DNA from: Pseudomonadota bacterium
GTDB lineage: Bacteria > Pseudomonadota > Gammaproteobacteria > Burkholderiales > Gallionellaceae
Assembly (NCBI GenBank): GCA_021783525.1
Contig: JAJXTT010000057.1
Location: forward strand, 1-8,489
Reading direction: 5' to 3'
DNA length: 8,489 nt
Shown: piece by piece, positions 1 through 5,898 of the stretch
How the letters are laid out: every line of letters begins with the position of its first letter
Position numbering within the stretch: the first letter of the stretch is position 1
Notes under the pieces: generated by a model
Database searches by the model: none
What the model saw: only the letters and a program-made list of their open reading frames with translations
What the model was told of the DNA's origin: nothing
Program-made: the position numbers and the translations under genes

Positions 1-477
1 TCCGCAGCGCTTGCGGTCTTTGCCTACGTCGCGGGCCACGCCGAATTCTCGAAATATCTGGGCGAACCCTCGATTCCCGGCGCGGGTGAGCTGGCCGTCT
101 TCTGTGCGGCGATATCCGGCGCCGGACTGGCCTTCCTGTGGTTCAACGCTTATCCGGCGGAAGTGTTCATGGGCGACGTCGGCGCGCTGGCGCTGGGCGC
201 GGCGCTGGGCGCGGTCGCGATCATCATCCGCCAGGAACTGGTGCTGTTCATCATGGGCGGTGTGTTCGTGGTGGAAGCGGTGTCGGTGATGCTGCAGGTG
301 TCCTACTTCAAGTACACGAAAAGAAGATACGGCACCGGCAAACGCATCCTGCTGATGGCGCCCCTGCACCACCATTTCGAGCAAAAGGGCTGGAAAGAGA
401 CGCAGGTCGTGGTCCGGTTCTGGATTATCACCATGCTGTTGGTGCTCATCGGGTTGGCGACGCTGAAACTCAGATAA
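1..477 (+). CDS. mraY: MraY, phospho-MurNAc-pentapeptide transferase (3' part, start outside window)
   Basis: MraY is an integral inner-membrane enzyme that transfers phospho-MurNAc-pentapeptide from UDP to undecaprenyl phosphate, giving lipid I. Only the last 158 residues are present (frame 1, stop TAA at 475-477), a bit under half of the usual ~360. The visible part contains the family signature around FNAYPAEVFMGDVG, whose Asp in MGDVG corresponds to an active-site acidic residue. It also has the MAPLHHHFE motif with its conserved His triplet near the C-terminus. Hydrophobic segments before, between and after these motifs fit the last transmembrane helices. murD starts 3 nt after the stop, so the two are almost certainly co-transcribed. 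Nothing is odd in the part that can be seen. Identification is from motifs and from its position before murD. Confidence 0.97.
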   Translation, partial: SAALAVFAYVAGHAEFSKYLGEPSIPGAGELAVFCAAISGAGLAFLWFNAYPAEVFMGDVGALALGAALGAVAIIIRQELVLFIMGGVFVVEAVSVMLQVSYFKYTKRRYGTGKRILLMAPLHHHFEQKGWKETQVVVRFWIITMLLVLIGLATLKLR

Positions 478-480
478 AGA

Positions 481-1875
481 ATGAACGAACTGCGCAGACA
501 ATCGGTTTTGGTGCTCGGTCTGGGTGAGACCGGGCTGTCGCTCGCTCGCTACCTGGGCGGGAAGGTTGCGCGCTTGCGCGTGGCCGATAGCCGCAATGCT
601 CCGCCCGGTGTCGCGATATTGCGGAGCGAGTTGCCGCACGCCGATGTACGGTGCGGCCCGTTCGGCGACGAACTGTTGCAGGGAATCGACCGTATCGCCA
701 TCAGCCCCGGCGTGCCCATGGCCGACCCGTTCGTGCAGCGCGCCATCGCGCGCGGTATTCCGGTCGAGGGCGACATCGAATTGCTGGCTCAGCAGCTCGC
801 GACCAACGATTACCGGCGCACGACCAAGGTCATCGCCATCACCGGTGCCAACGGCAAGACCACGACCACCAGCATGGTAGGCGCGATGTGCGCGGCGGCC
901 GGGCTGGATACGCAAGTGGCGGGCAATATTTCGCCCGCCGTGCTGGATGCCTTGCGCGACCGCGACCGGCAGCCGCAGGTGTGGGTGCTGGAACTCTCCA
1001 GCTTCCAATTGGAGACCACCTGTACGCTGGATGCCGATGCGGCGGCAGTGCTCAACGTGACCGAAGACCATCTCGACCGCTACGACAGCATGGATGCCTA
1101 TGCCGCGGCCAAGGCGCGCATCTTCCATGGTCGGGGCGTGCAGGTATTGAATCGCGACGACGCGCGCAGCAACGCGATGCGCATCGCCGGGCGCAGGCAG
1201 GCAAGTTTTGGCCTGAATCCGCCGCCGAATGACCTGGACTGGGGAATCATCCGTGAAGGCGCGGTCACCTGGCTGGTCCAGGGCGGGCGGAAGATCATGC
1301 GCGCCGACGAATTGCAGGTGAGCGGTCTGCATAACGTGGCGAACGCGTTGGCGGCATTGGCGCTGTGCCGTGCGCTCGACATCCCGCTGGCTCCGCTGGT
1401 CGATGCGCTGCGCGCTTTCAAAGGGCTGCCGCATCGCGTGGAAAAAGTCGCCGAACTGCACGGCGTCACCTATTACGATGACTCCAAGGGCACCAACGTC
1501 GGCGCAACCGAGGCGGCGCTGAAGGGCCTGGGCAAGCTGGCGGTGGTCATTCTTGGCGGCGACGGAAAAGGGCAGGACTTCGCGCCGCTGAAGGATGCCG
1601 TGGCAAGACACGCGCGTGCCGCCGTGCTGATCGGGCGAGATGCCCAGCTGATCGAGCGGGCCATCGCCGGATGCGGCAAACCGATCCTGAAAGCGCGCGA
1701 TATGGATGAGGCGGTGAGTATCGCCGCAGCGAACGCACAGCACGGCGATGCGGTACTGATGTCGCCGGCCTGTGCCAGTTTCGACATGTACAAGAACTAT
1801 CTGCATCGCGCCGAAGTGTTCATCGCAGCGGTGAAGAAACTGGAAACGGGGGCGGCATGTTCGGCACGACACTGA
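481..1875 (+). CDS. murD: MurD, UDP-MurNAc-L-alanine:D-glutamate ligase
   Basis: A cytoplasmic ATP-dependent ligase that adds D-Glu to UDP-MurNAc-L-Ala. It has 464 residues, normal for the family. The N-terminal UDP-binding part begins with VLGLGETGLS. The central ATPase domain has the P-loop TGANGKTTTT (about 121-130), ELSSFQLE, and TEDHLDRY followed by Lys211 in AAAKARIF, the expected site of the carbamylated lysine. HNVANALAAL follows. The C-terminal domain has DDSKGTN (about 333-339), GGDGKGQDF and SPACASFDMYKNY (about 428-440). The ATG at 481 lies 3 nt after the mraY stop. It gives the expected short leader before the GLGETG motif, with only a weak AAAGA-like ribosome binding site, so translation probably depends on coupling to mraY. 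The 3' end overlaps ftsW by 19 nt. Unlike murC and murB, it shows no repeat-derived insert. Confidence 0.98.
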   Translation: MNELRRQSVLVLGLGETGLSLARYLGGKVARLRVADSRNAPPGVAILRSELPHADVRCGPFGDELLQGIDRIAISPGVPMADPFVQRAIARGIPVEGDIELLAQQLATNDYRRTTKVIAITGANGKTTTTSMVGAMCAAAGLDTQVAGNISPAVLDALRDRDRQPQVWVLELSSFQLETTCTLDADAAAVLNVTEDHLDRYDSMDAYAAAKARIFHGRGVQVLNRDDARSNAMRIAGRRQASFGLNPPPNDLDWGIIREGAVTWLVQGGRKIMRADELQVSGLHNVANALAALALCRALDIPLAPLVDALRAFKGLPHRVEKVAELHGVTYYDDSKGTNVGATEAALKGLGKLAVVILGGDGKGQDFAPLKDAVARHARAAVLIGRDAQLIERAIAGCGKPILKARDMDEAVSIAAANAQHGDAVLMSPACASFDMYKNYLHRAEVFIAAVKKLETGAACSARH

Positions 1876-3020
1876 ATGCACCCCGCCGAGCCGTGGCGGA
1901 ATACGACAGCGTGCTGACCTGGATCGTCACCGCGCTGCTTGCCATCGGCCTCGTGATGGTCTATTCCGCCTCGATCGCTACCGCCGAAGCCGGCAAGTAC
2001 ACCAACTACCAGCCGACCTATTACCTGGTGCGACATGCCATCTTCATTCTGGCGGGCGTGGTCGCCGGTGTGCTCGCATTCCAGATCCCGACGCAGATAT
2101 GGCAGAAATATGCGCCATATCTGTTCCTGATCGGGGTGGTGTTGCTGTTGCTGGTGCTGATCCCCGGTGTAGGCAAATCCGTCAACGGCAGCCGCCGCTG
2201 GCTGTCGCTATTCGTGGTCAACCTGCAGCCGTCAGAGCTGATGAAACTGTTCGCCGTGTTGTATGCAGCGGACTACGCGGTACGCAAAGGCGCCGTGAAG
2301 GATCACCTGCTGCAGCCCTTCCTGCCGATGTTCGGCGTGATGGCTCTGGTTGGCGCATTGCTGCTGCTGGAGCCGGACATGGGCGCGTTTGTCGTGATTT
2401 GCGCGATCGCGATGGGCACGCTCTGGCTGGGCGGCTTCAACCTCAAGATATTCGGCGGGCTGGTGCTGTTGCTGCCGCTCGCATTCGCGGCGCTGATCCT
2501 CTCTTCCCCCTACCGCATGCAGCGCGTCATCGGTTTCATGGATCCGTGGTCCGATCCGTTCGGCAAGGGCTATCAGCTCAGCCACGCACTGATCGCGTTC
2601 GGGCGTGGCGAATGGCTGGGAGTAGGCCTGGGTGGAAGTGTCGAAAAATTATTCTACCTGCCGGAAGCACACACCGACTTCTTGCTCGCCGTGACCGCTG
2701 AAGAGCTGGGACTGGCAGGCGTGAGCGCCGTCATTCTCCTGTTCGGCTGGCTGATCGTGCGCGCTTTCACCATCGGCCGGCAGGCGGCGATGTCGGAACG
2801 CCTGTTCGCGGCGCTGGTGGCGCAGGGCGTTGCAGTGTGGCTCGGCGTGCAGGCGATGATCAACATCGGCGTGAACATGGGCGTGCTTCCGACCAAGGGC
2901 CTGACCTTGCCGTTCCTGAGCTTCGGGGGCAGCGGCGTGGTGGTGAACTGCGTGGCGATCGCGGTGCTGTTGCGGATTGATTATGAAAACCGTCGAGTGG
3001 CACGGGGATTACCAATATGA
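1857..3020 (+). CDS. ftsW: FtsW, septal peptidoglycan glycosyltransferase (SEDS family)
   Basis: A polytopic inner-membrane SEDS protein that polymerises lipid II at the division septum together with its class B penicillin-binding partner FtsI. It has 387 residues and about ten hydrophobic segments. Motifs in order are LVMVYSAS in the first helix, NGSRRW (110-115), LQPSEL, LEPDMG (about 171-176), GYQLSHALIAFGRG, and LPEAHTDF with Asp274, the equivalent of the proposed catalytic Asp of FtsW/RodA. NIGVNMGVLPTKGL and PFLSFGGSG follow. The ATG at 1857 lies inside the end of murD (19-nt overlap) behind a GGGGG stretch at 1848-1852 and gives a normal cytoplasmic leader. The last ten codons read NRRVARGLPI, and the stop forms ATGA with a downstream start. 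That tail uses AT-richer codons (TTA, CCA, ATA) than the rest of the gene, and similar tails recur twice downstream, at 3140-3163 and 3247-3279. Confidence 0.98.
   Translation: MFGTTLNAPRRAVAEYDSVLTWIVTALLAIGLVMVYSASIATAEAGKYTNYQPTYYLVRHAIFILAGVVAGVLAFQIPTQIWQKYAPYLFLIGVVLLLLVLIPGVGKSVNGSRRWLSLFVVNLQPSELMKLFAVLYAADYAVRKGAVKDHLLQPFLPMFGVMALVGALLLLEPDMGAFVVICAIAMGTLWLGGFNLKIFGGLVLLLPLAFAALILSSPYRMQRVIGFMDPWSDPFGKGYQLSHALIAFGRGEWLGVGLGGSVEKLFYLPEAHTDFLLAVTAEELGLAGVSAVILLFGWLIVRAFTIGRQAAMSERLFAALVAQGVAVWLGVQAMINIGVNMGVLPTKGLTLPFLSFGGSGVVVNCVAIAVLLRIDYENRRVARGLPI
2997..3020 (+). repeat. ftsW tail/RBS/ATGA module, copy A (inside ftsW)
   Basis: These are the last eight codons of ftsW, reading VARGLPI-stop, and they include the GGGGA ribosome binding site and ATGA start-stop overlap for the next open frame. 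The segment recurs at 3140-3163 (20 of 24 bases identical, same seven residues, every difference synonymous) and at 3256-3279. Copy A is the most AT-rich of the three (codons GCA, TTA, CCA, ATA). Confidence 0.8.
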
Positions 3021-3163
3021 ACTGCGCTCAACTCGAGTCGATGATTGAAATACGAAACCTGAAAGCTCGACGGTTTCGGCGAAGACTAACTTGCGCAAGC
3101 AAGTTAAGCCCCAACGGGGCGGTCGTAGCCAAAATTGCCGTGGCCCGGGGACTGCCGATATGA
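3017..3163 (+). CDS. Short open frame 1 (48 aa) in the ftsW-murG junction, ATGA-coupled at both ends
   Basis: An unrecognised open frame of 48 codons. Its ATG (3017-3019) overlaps the ftsW stop as ATGA and is preceded by the GGGGA in the ftsW tail (3004-3008), a usable ribosome binding site. It begins MNCAQLESMIEIRNLKARR, is rich in Arg/Lys, reads through repeat copy 1, and ends VARGLPI, the same seven residues that end FtsW. Its stop again overlaps a start as ATGA (3160-3163). Codon use (ATA, CGA, AGA, CTA, TTA) is unlike the neighbouring genes, and the repeat is read in a different frame from that used in the next short frame. Both points argue against a conserved protein. I think it is probably translated by coupling but is a by-product of repeat insertion, serving mainly to carry ribosomes towards murG. 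No function is proposed. Confidence 0.35.
   Translation: MNCAQLESMIEIRNLKARRFRRRLTCASKLSPNGAVVAKIAVARGLPI
3074..3134 (+). repeat. 61-bp double-hairpin repeat, copy 1
   Basis: The copy begins TTTCGGCGAAG and ends GTAGCCAAAA, and matches copy 2 at 59 of 61 positions without gaps. It contains two perfect adjacent stems. The first is TAACTTGC/GCAAGTTA (3087-3094 and 3099-3106) with loop GCAA; the second is GCCCC/GGGGC (3108-3112 and 3116-3120) with loop AAC. The ends can pair imperfectly, TTTCGGCGAAG with CGTAGCCAAAA, so the element can fold as a cruciform-like three-stem unit. It encodes no protein of its own. The size and shape fit a REP- or MITE-like non-autonomous element. There is no U-run after the stems, so it is not a standard terminator. 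Confidence 0.9.
3140..3163 (+). repeat. ftsW tail/RBS/ATGA module, copy B
   Basis: This module follows repeat copy 1 and again reads VARGLPI-stop in the frame of the upstream short open frame. It differs from copy A only at synonymous positions (GCC, CTG, CCG instead of GCA, TTA, CCA). It keeps the CGGGGA ribosome binding site and ATGA overlap that start short frame 2. Confidence 0.75.
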
Positions 3164-3279
3164 ACAAACACGTACACAACACGTCTGTTTCGGCGAAGGC
3201 TAACTTGCGCAAGCAAGTTAAGCCCCAACGGGGCGGACGTAGCCAAAACAGGCGTCTTGCGCAGGGGTTGCCGGTATGA
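3160..3279 (+). CDS. Short open frame 2 (39 aa) in the ftsW-murG junction, ATGA-coupled to murG
   Basis: An unrecognised open frame of 39 codons that begins MNKHVHNTSVSAKAN and continues through repeat copy 2. It ends NRRLAQGLPV, which matches the last ten residues of FtsW (NRRVARGLPI) at seven positions with three conservative changes. The start ATG overlaps the stop of short frame 1 and follows a CGGGGA ribosome binding site in the preceding tail copy. The stop (3277-3279) overlaps the murG start as ATGA. The product would be very basic and without membrane segments. A longer in-frame version would begin at 3091, but that ATG-less extension has no better start signal. The FtsW-like ending suggests this is where an ftsW gene once ended. 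Whether a stable peptide is made is unknown; its most likely present value is coupling murG translation to upstream translation. Confidence 0.35.
   Translation: MNKHVHNTSVSAKANLRKQVKPQRGGRSQNRRLAQGLPV
3188..3248 (+). repeat. 61-bp double-hairpin repeat, copy 2
   Basis: The direct repeat of copy 1, 114 bp downstream in the same orientation. It differs only at two positions (A to G before the first stem, T to A after the second stem). Both internal stems are intact: 3201-3208 with 3213-3220, and 3222-3226 with 3230-3234. The outer arms pair better here because the flanks add CTG on the left and CAG on the right. Near-identity of the copies, compared with more divergent flanking tails, implies either recent duplication or gene conversion between copies. 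Confidence 0.9.
3256..3279 (+). repeat. ftsW tail/RBS/ATGA module, copy C (serves murG)
   Basis: The copy next to murG reads LAQGLPV-stop. The match to the FtsW end extends upstream to the preceding Asn-Arg-Arg codons (from 3247), giving ten alignable residues and about two thirds nucleotide identity with copy A. It uses host-like GC-rich codons. AGGGG at 3263-3267 lies 8 nt before the murG ATG, and the ATGA overlap is the kind of ftsW-murG junction expected in an undisturbed cluster. I infer that this is the oldest junction. Confidence 0.75.
3263..3267 (+). promoter_or_regulatory. murG ribosome binding site
   Basis: AGGGG, 8 nt upstream of the murG ATG at 3276, inside the copy C tail codons. 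It supports the choice of murG start and shows why the GGGG core is kept in all three tail copies. Confidence 0.7.
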
Positions 3280-4346
3280 GTCGCACCATACTCATCATGG
3301 CAGGTGGGACCGGAGGGCACATCTACCCCGGCCTTGCCGTTGCCGATGCATTGCGTGCGCAGGGATGGAACGTGGTGTGGCTGGGCGCACCGAACAGCAT
3401 GGAAGCGGAACTGGTGCCCAAACATGGCTATCCGGTGGCCTGGGTGAACTTCACGGGCGTGCGGGGCAAAGGCTTGCTGCGCTTGTTGACGCTGCCCTTC
3501 ACCCTGCTGCGCGCGCTGGGGCAAAGCGCGGTCGCGATCTTCAGCTATCGTCCCGACGTGGTGTTGGGCATGGGCGGATACATCACCATGCCGGGCGGTC
3601 TGATGGCGGCGATGTTGCGCCGGCCGCTGGTCATCCATGAACAGAACTCGATCGCGGGCATGAGCAACAAAGTGCTGGCACAACTCGCCGCACGCGTGCT
3701 GAGCGGTTTCCCGGGTGTGCTGAAACGCGCCGAATGGTGCGGCAATCCGGTGCGCGCTGATATCGCCGCATTGCCAGAGCCGAAAGTGCGCTACGCGGAA
3801 CGCAGCGGCAAACTGAATGTGCTGGTCGTGGGCGGAAGCCTGGGGGCGCAAGCGCTCAACGAAGCCATGCCGCAAGCGCTTGCCATGATGAGCGAGCAGG
3901 AACGTCCTAAGGTACTGCATCAGGCCGGCAAGAAGAATCTCGAAGCAGTGCGGCAGCTTTATGAGCGGGCAGGGGTGAGAGCCGACATCCGGCCGTTTCT
4001 CGAGGACATGGCGAATCAGTATGCGCAGGCTGATGTGCTGATCTGCCGCGCCGGCGCGTTGACCATCGCCGAGCTGGCGGCGGCCGGTGTGGCCAGCGTG
4101 CTGATCCCGCTGCCGATCGCGGTGGACGACCACCAGACGCATAACGCGCGGTTCCTGAGCGAACAGGGTGCGGCAGTATTGTTGCCGCAAAGTGAATTGA
4201 GTGCGGAGAAGCTGGCGCAATTGTTGCGCGGGTTTAGCCGGGAAAAGCTGCTTGCGATGGCGCAAGCCGCGCGCAGCCAGGCGAAGCCGGATGCGACGCG
4301 CCAAGTGGTCCAGGTCTGCGCCGAGTTGGCGGGAGTGGCGGCATGA
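3276..4346 (+). CDS. murG: MurG, UDP-GlcNAc:lipid I GlcNAc transferase
   Basis: A peripheral membrane GT-B glycosyltransferase on the cytoplasmic face that adds GlcNAc to lipid I to form lipid II. Its 356 residues are the normal length. The N-terminal lipid-acceptor domain starts with the glycine-rich loop GGTGGH (10-15), then NSMEAELVPKHG, a hydrophobic/basic stretch around GKGLLRLLTLPF that fits the membrane contact, GMGGYITMPGG, and HEQNS (121-125). The C-terminal donor domain has GGSLGAQ (186-192), CRAGALTIAEL with Glu266, and DDHQTHNA (284-291), the UDP-GlcNAc-binding elements. The ATG at 3276 is chosen because it gives the short leader MSRTILIM before GGTGGH and has a good ribosome binding site. 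The stop at 4344-4346 overlaps an ATG as ATGA, opening a 13-codon frame that leads to murC. The gene is preceded by repeat-rich DNA instead of directly by ftsW. Confidence 0.98.
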   Translation: MSRTILIMAGGTGGHIYPGLAVADALRAQGWNVVWLGAPNSMEAELVPKHGYPVAWVNFTGVRGKGLLRLLTLPFTLLRALGQSAVAIFSYRPDVVLGMGGYITMPGGLMAAMLRRPLVIHEQNSIAGMSNKVLAQLAARVLSGFPGVLKRAEWCGNPVRADIAALPEPKVRYAERSGKLNVLVVGGSLGAQALNEAMPQALAMMSEQERPKVLHQAGKKNLEAVRQLYERAGVRADIRPFLEDMANQYAQADVLICRAGALTIAELAAAGVASVLIPLPIAVDDHQTHNARFLSEQGAAVLLPQSELSAEKLAQLLRGFSREKLLAMAQAARSQAKPDATRQVVQVCAELAGVAA

Positions 4347-4384
4347 GCAGCGGCATGCGGAAAGTGACGAGGCGGCACGGATGA
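4343..4384 (+). CDS. 13-codon open frame bridging murG and murC
   Basis: A very small frame reading MSSGMRKVTRRHG. Its ATG overlaps the murG stop (ATGA, 4343-4346) and its TGA overlaps the murC ATG (ATGA, 4381-4384). A GGGAG stretch at 4331-4335 lies just upstream, and the murC ribosome binding site lies inside it. It is almost certainly not a functional protein. Its interest is that, as in the ftsW-murG gap, it lets ribosomes pass from one gene to the next through linked stop-start overlaps. Chance is possible because only 13 codons are needed. Confidence 0.3.
   Translation: MSSGMRKVTRRHG
4369..4372 (+). promoter_or_regulatory. murC ribosome binding site
   Basis: GAGG, 8 nt before the murC ATG at 4381. 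It decides the start, since the open frame extends upstream into murG to at least 4201 but no earlier start has both a ribosome binding site and the conserved N-terminus. Confidence 0.6.
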
Positions 4385-5898
4385 AACACAAGATCAAACA
4401 TATACATTTTGTCGGCATCGGCGGTTCCGGCATGAACGGCATCGCCGAGGTGCTGCTCAATCTGGGCTTCAAGGTGAGCGGTTCCGATCTAGCTGACAGT
4501 GCGGTCACGCAACGCTTGCAGACCCTGGGTGCGATCATCCATCACGGCCATGACGCGACGAATCTGCGCGATGCCGACGCGGTGGTGGTCTCCACTGCGG
4601 TAAAAGCGGACAACCCGGAAGTGGTGGCAGCGCGCGAGCAGCGTGTCCCCATCGTGCCGCGGGCGGTGATGCTGGCCGAACTGATGCGCCTGCGTCAGGG
4701 CATCGCGGTGGCAGGAACGCACGGCAAGACCACCACCACGTCGCTGGTGACCAGCGTATTGGCGAAAGGCGGCTACGACCCGACGTTCGTCATCGGCGGC
4801 CGCCTCAACAGCAGCGGTGCGAATGCGCGGCTGGGCACTGGCGAGTTCATCGTCGCCGAAGCTGACGAGTCCGACGCCTCCTTCTTGTATCTCACCCCCA
4901 TCCTCGCCGTGGTCACCAACATCGATGCCGATCACATGGAAACCTACGGCCACGATATCGGCAAATTGAAGCAGGCCTTCGTGGATTTCGTCGAGCGCCT
5001 GCCGTTCTACGGGCGCGCCATTCTGTGCGCGGACGACGCCAATGTGCGCGAGATTCTGCCGCGCATCAGCAAGCCGATTACTACCTACGGCCTGGGCGAA
5101 GAGGCCCAGATCCGGGCCGTAAACGTGCGTCACGAAGGCGGGCGGATGCGCTTTACCGCGGAATGCCGCCAGGACGAGAGACGCACGTTCGAGGGCGGTC
5201 GCGACACGTTACCGACGCAGCCAGCCGATTGCGGGAGCGACCGCACAGTCGCCCCTCCCGCACCAGACGGCTCCACCGCACCGAGTCGGGGCGACGCTCC
5301 GCTCAACCTGGACGTCACGCTCAACCTGGCCGGAGTGCACAACGTGCTCAACGCCCTGGCGGCCATCGCGGTCGGCCTGGAAGTCGGGGTGGCACCCTCC
5401 GCCATCGTCGCTGCGCTGGTCGAGTTCGAAGGCGTGGGGCGCCGCATGCAGCGCTACGGAGAAATTCCGCTGGCATCGGGCGGCACGTTCACCTTGATCG
5501 ACGACTACGGGCATCACCCCGTGGAAATGAAAGCCACCATCGCGGCCGTGCGCGGTGCCTTCCCCGGCAAGCGCCTGTTGCTGGCCTTTCAGCCGCATCG
5601 CTATACGAGAACGCGCGACCTGTTCGAGGACTTCGTCAAAGTCCTGTCCGGCGTGGACGCGCTGGCATTGGGCGAGATCTACGCGGCAGGCGAAGCACCC
5701 ATCGTGGGTGCAGACGGGCGCGCCCTGATGCATGCCTTGCGCGTGGCGGGACAGAGCGAAGCCGTGTTCGTCGAACAGATCGCCGACATGCCGCAGACGA
5801 TCCTGCAGATGGCGCGCGACGGCGATGTGGTGCTGACCATGGGTGCAGGCTCCATCGGCGGCGTGCCGAATCTCGTGAAGCAGTTGGCGCAAAAATGA
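4381..5898 (+). CDS. murC: MurC, UDP-MurNAc:L-alanine ligase, with a repeat-derived insert
   Basis: A cytoplasmic ATP-dependent ligase that adds L-Ala to UDP-MurNAc, the first peptide-stem step. The UDP-binding domain starts at HFVGIGGSGM (9-18). The ATPase domain has the P-loop GTHGKTTTT (112-120), EADESD (160-165), NIDADHMETY (180-189) and HNVLNALAAIAV (from 320). The C-terminal domain has DDYGHHP (374-380) and AFQPHRYTRT (402-411). At 505 residues it is longer than the usual ~460-470. The excess lies just before the LDVTLNL strand: roughly residues 268-307 form a Pro/Gly/Asp/Ser-rich low-complexity stretch with no family motif, and its DNA contains a REP-like hairpin (5230-5262). The frame continues normally afterwards and all catalytic motifs are intact, so the enzyme is probably active with an enlarged surface loop. 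The stop overlaps the murB start as ATGA. Confidence 0.97.
   Translation: MKHKIKHIHFVGIGGSGMNGIAEVLLNLGFKVSGSDLADSAVTQRLQTLGAIIHHGHDATNLRDADAVVVSTAVKADNPEVVAAREQRVPIVPRAVMLAELMRLRQGIAVAGTHGKTTTTSLVTSVLAKGGYDPTFVIGGRLNSSGANARLGTGEFIVAEADESDASFLYLTPILAVVTNIDADHMETYGHDIGKLKQAFVDFVERLPFYGRAILCADDANVREILPRISKPITTYGLGEEAQIRAVNVRHEGGRMRFTAECRQDERRTFEGGRDTLPTQPADCGSDRTVAPPAPDGSTAPSRGDAPLNLDVTLNLAGVHNVLNALAAIAVGLEVGVAPSAIVAALVEFEGVGRRMQRYGEIPLASGGTFTLIDDYGHHPVEMKATIAAVRGAFPGKRLLLAFQPHRYTRTRDLFEDFVKVLSGVDALALGEIYAAGEAPIVGADGRALMHALRVAGQSEAVFVEQIADMPQTILQMARDGDVVLTMGAGSIGGVPNLVKQLAQK
5230..5262 (+). repeat. REP-like hairpin inside murC
   Basis: An interrupted palindrome. TGCGGGA (5230-5236) pairs with TCCCGCA (5256-5262), and GCGAC (5237-5241) pairs with GTCGC (5248-5252). 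The loop is CGCACA and a three-base CCC bulge lies on the right arm. GTCGCCCC (5248-5255) can alternatively pair with GGGGCGAC at 5288-5295. The structure lies in the segment where MurC has extra residues (about 284-294 at the hairpin). Only one copy is present in the window, so membership of a repeat family is inferred from its form. Confidence 0.65.

Noticed and set aside
3087..3134. Possible rho-independent terminator after ftsW.
   Set aside because: The stems are strong but there is no U-run on the plus strand. The genes downstream are in the same unit and no new promoter is visible.
3135..3164. TTGCCG, an 18-nt gap and TATGAA as a possible promoter for murG.
   Set aside because: The match is weak, and the TATGAA is explained by the ATGA start-stop module. 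The same arrangement is not kept in the other tail copies.
3009..4538. A 509-codon open frame on the minus strand opposite murG.
   Set aside because: It lies antisense to a clear murG and has a His/Arg/Gln-rich, motif-free translation typical of the shadow of a GC-rich gene. Its repeated segment comes from the two hairpin repeats.
5299..5335. Repeated CGCTCAACCTGG in murC.
   Set aside because: It encodes LNLDVTLNL, the ordinary MurC strand. The likeness comes from similar residues and codon bias.
5025..5894. Upstream extension of the murB frame deep into murC.
   Set aside because: The translation is Arg-rich and unlike MurB. The family sequence begins only near 5895, where an ATGA overlap with murC fits the operon.
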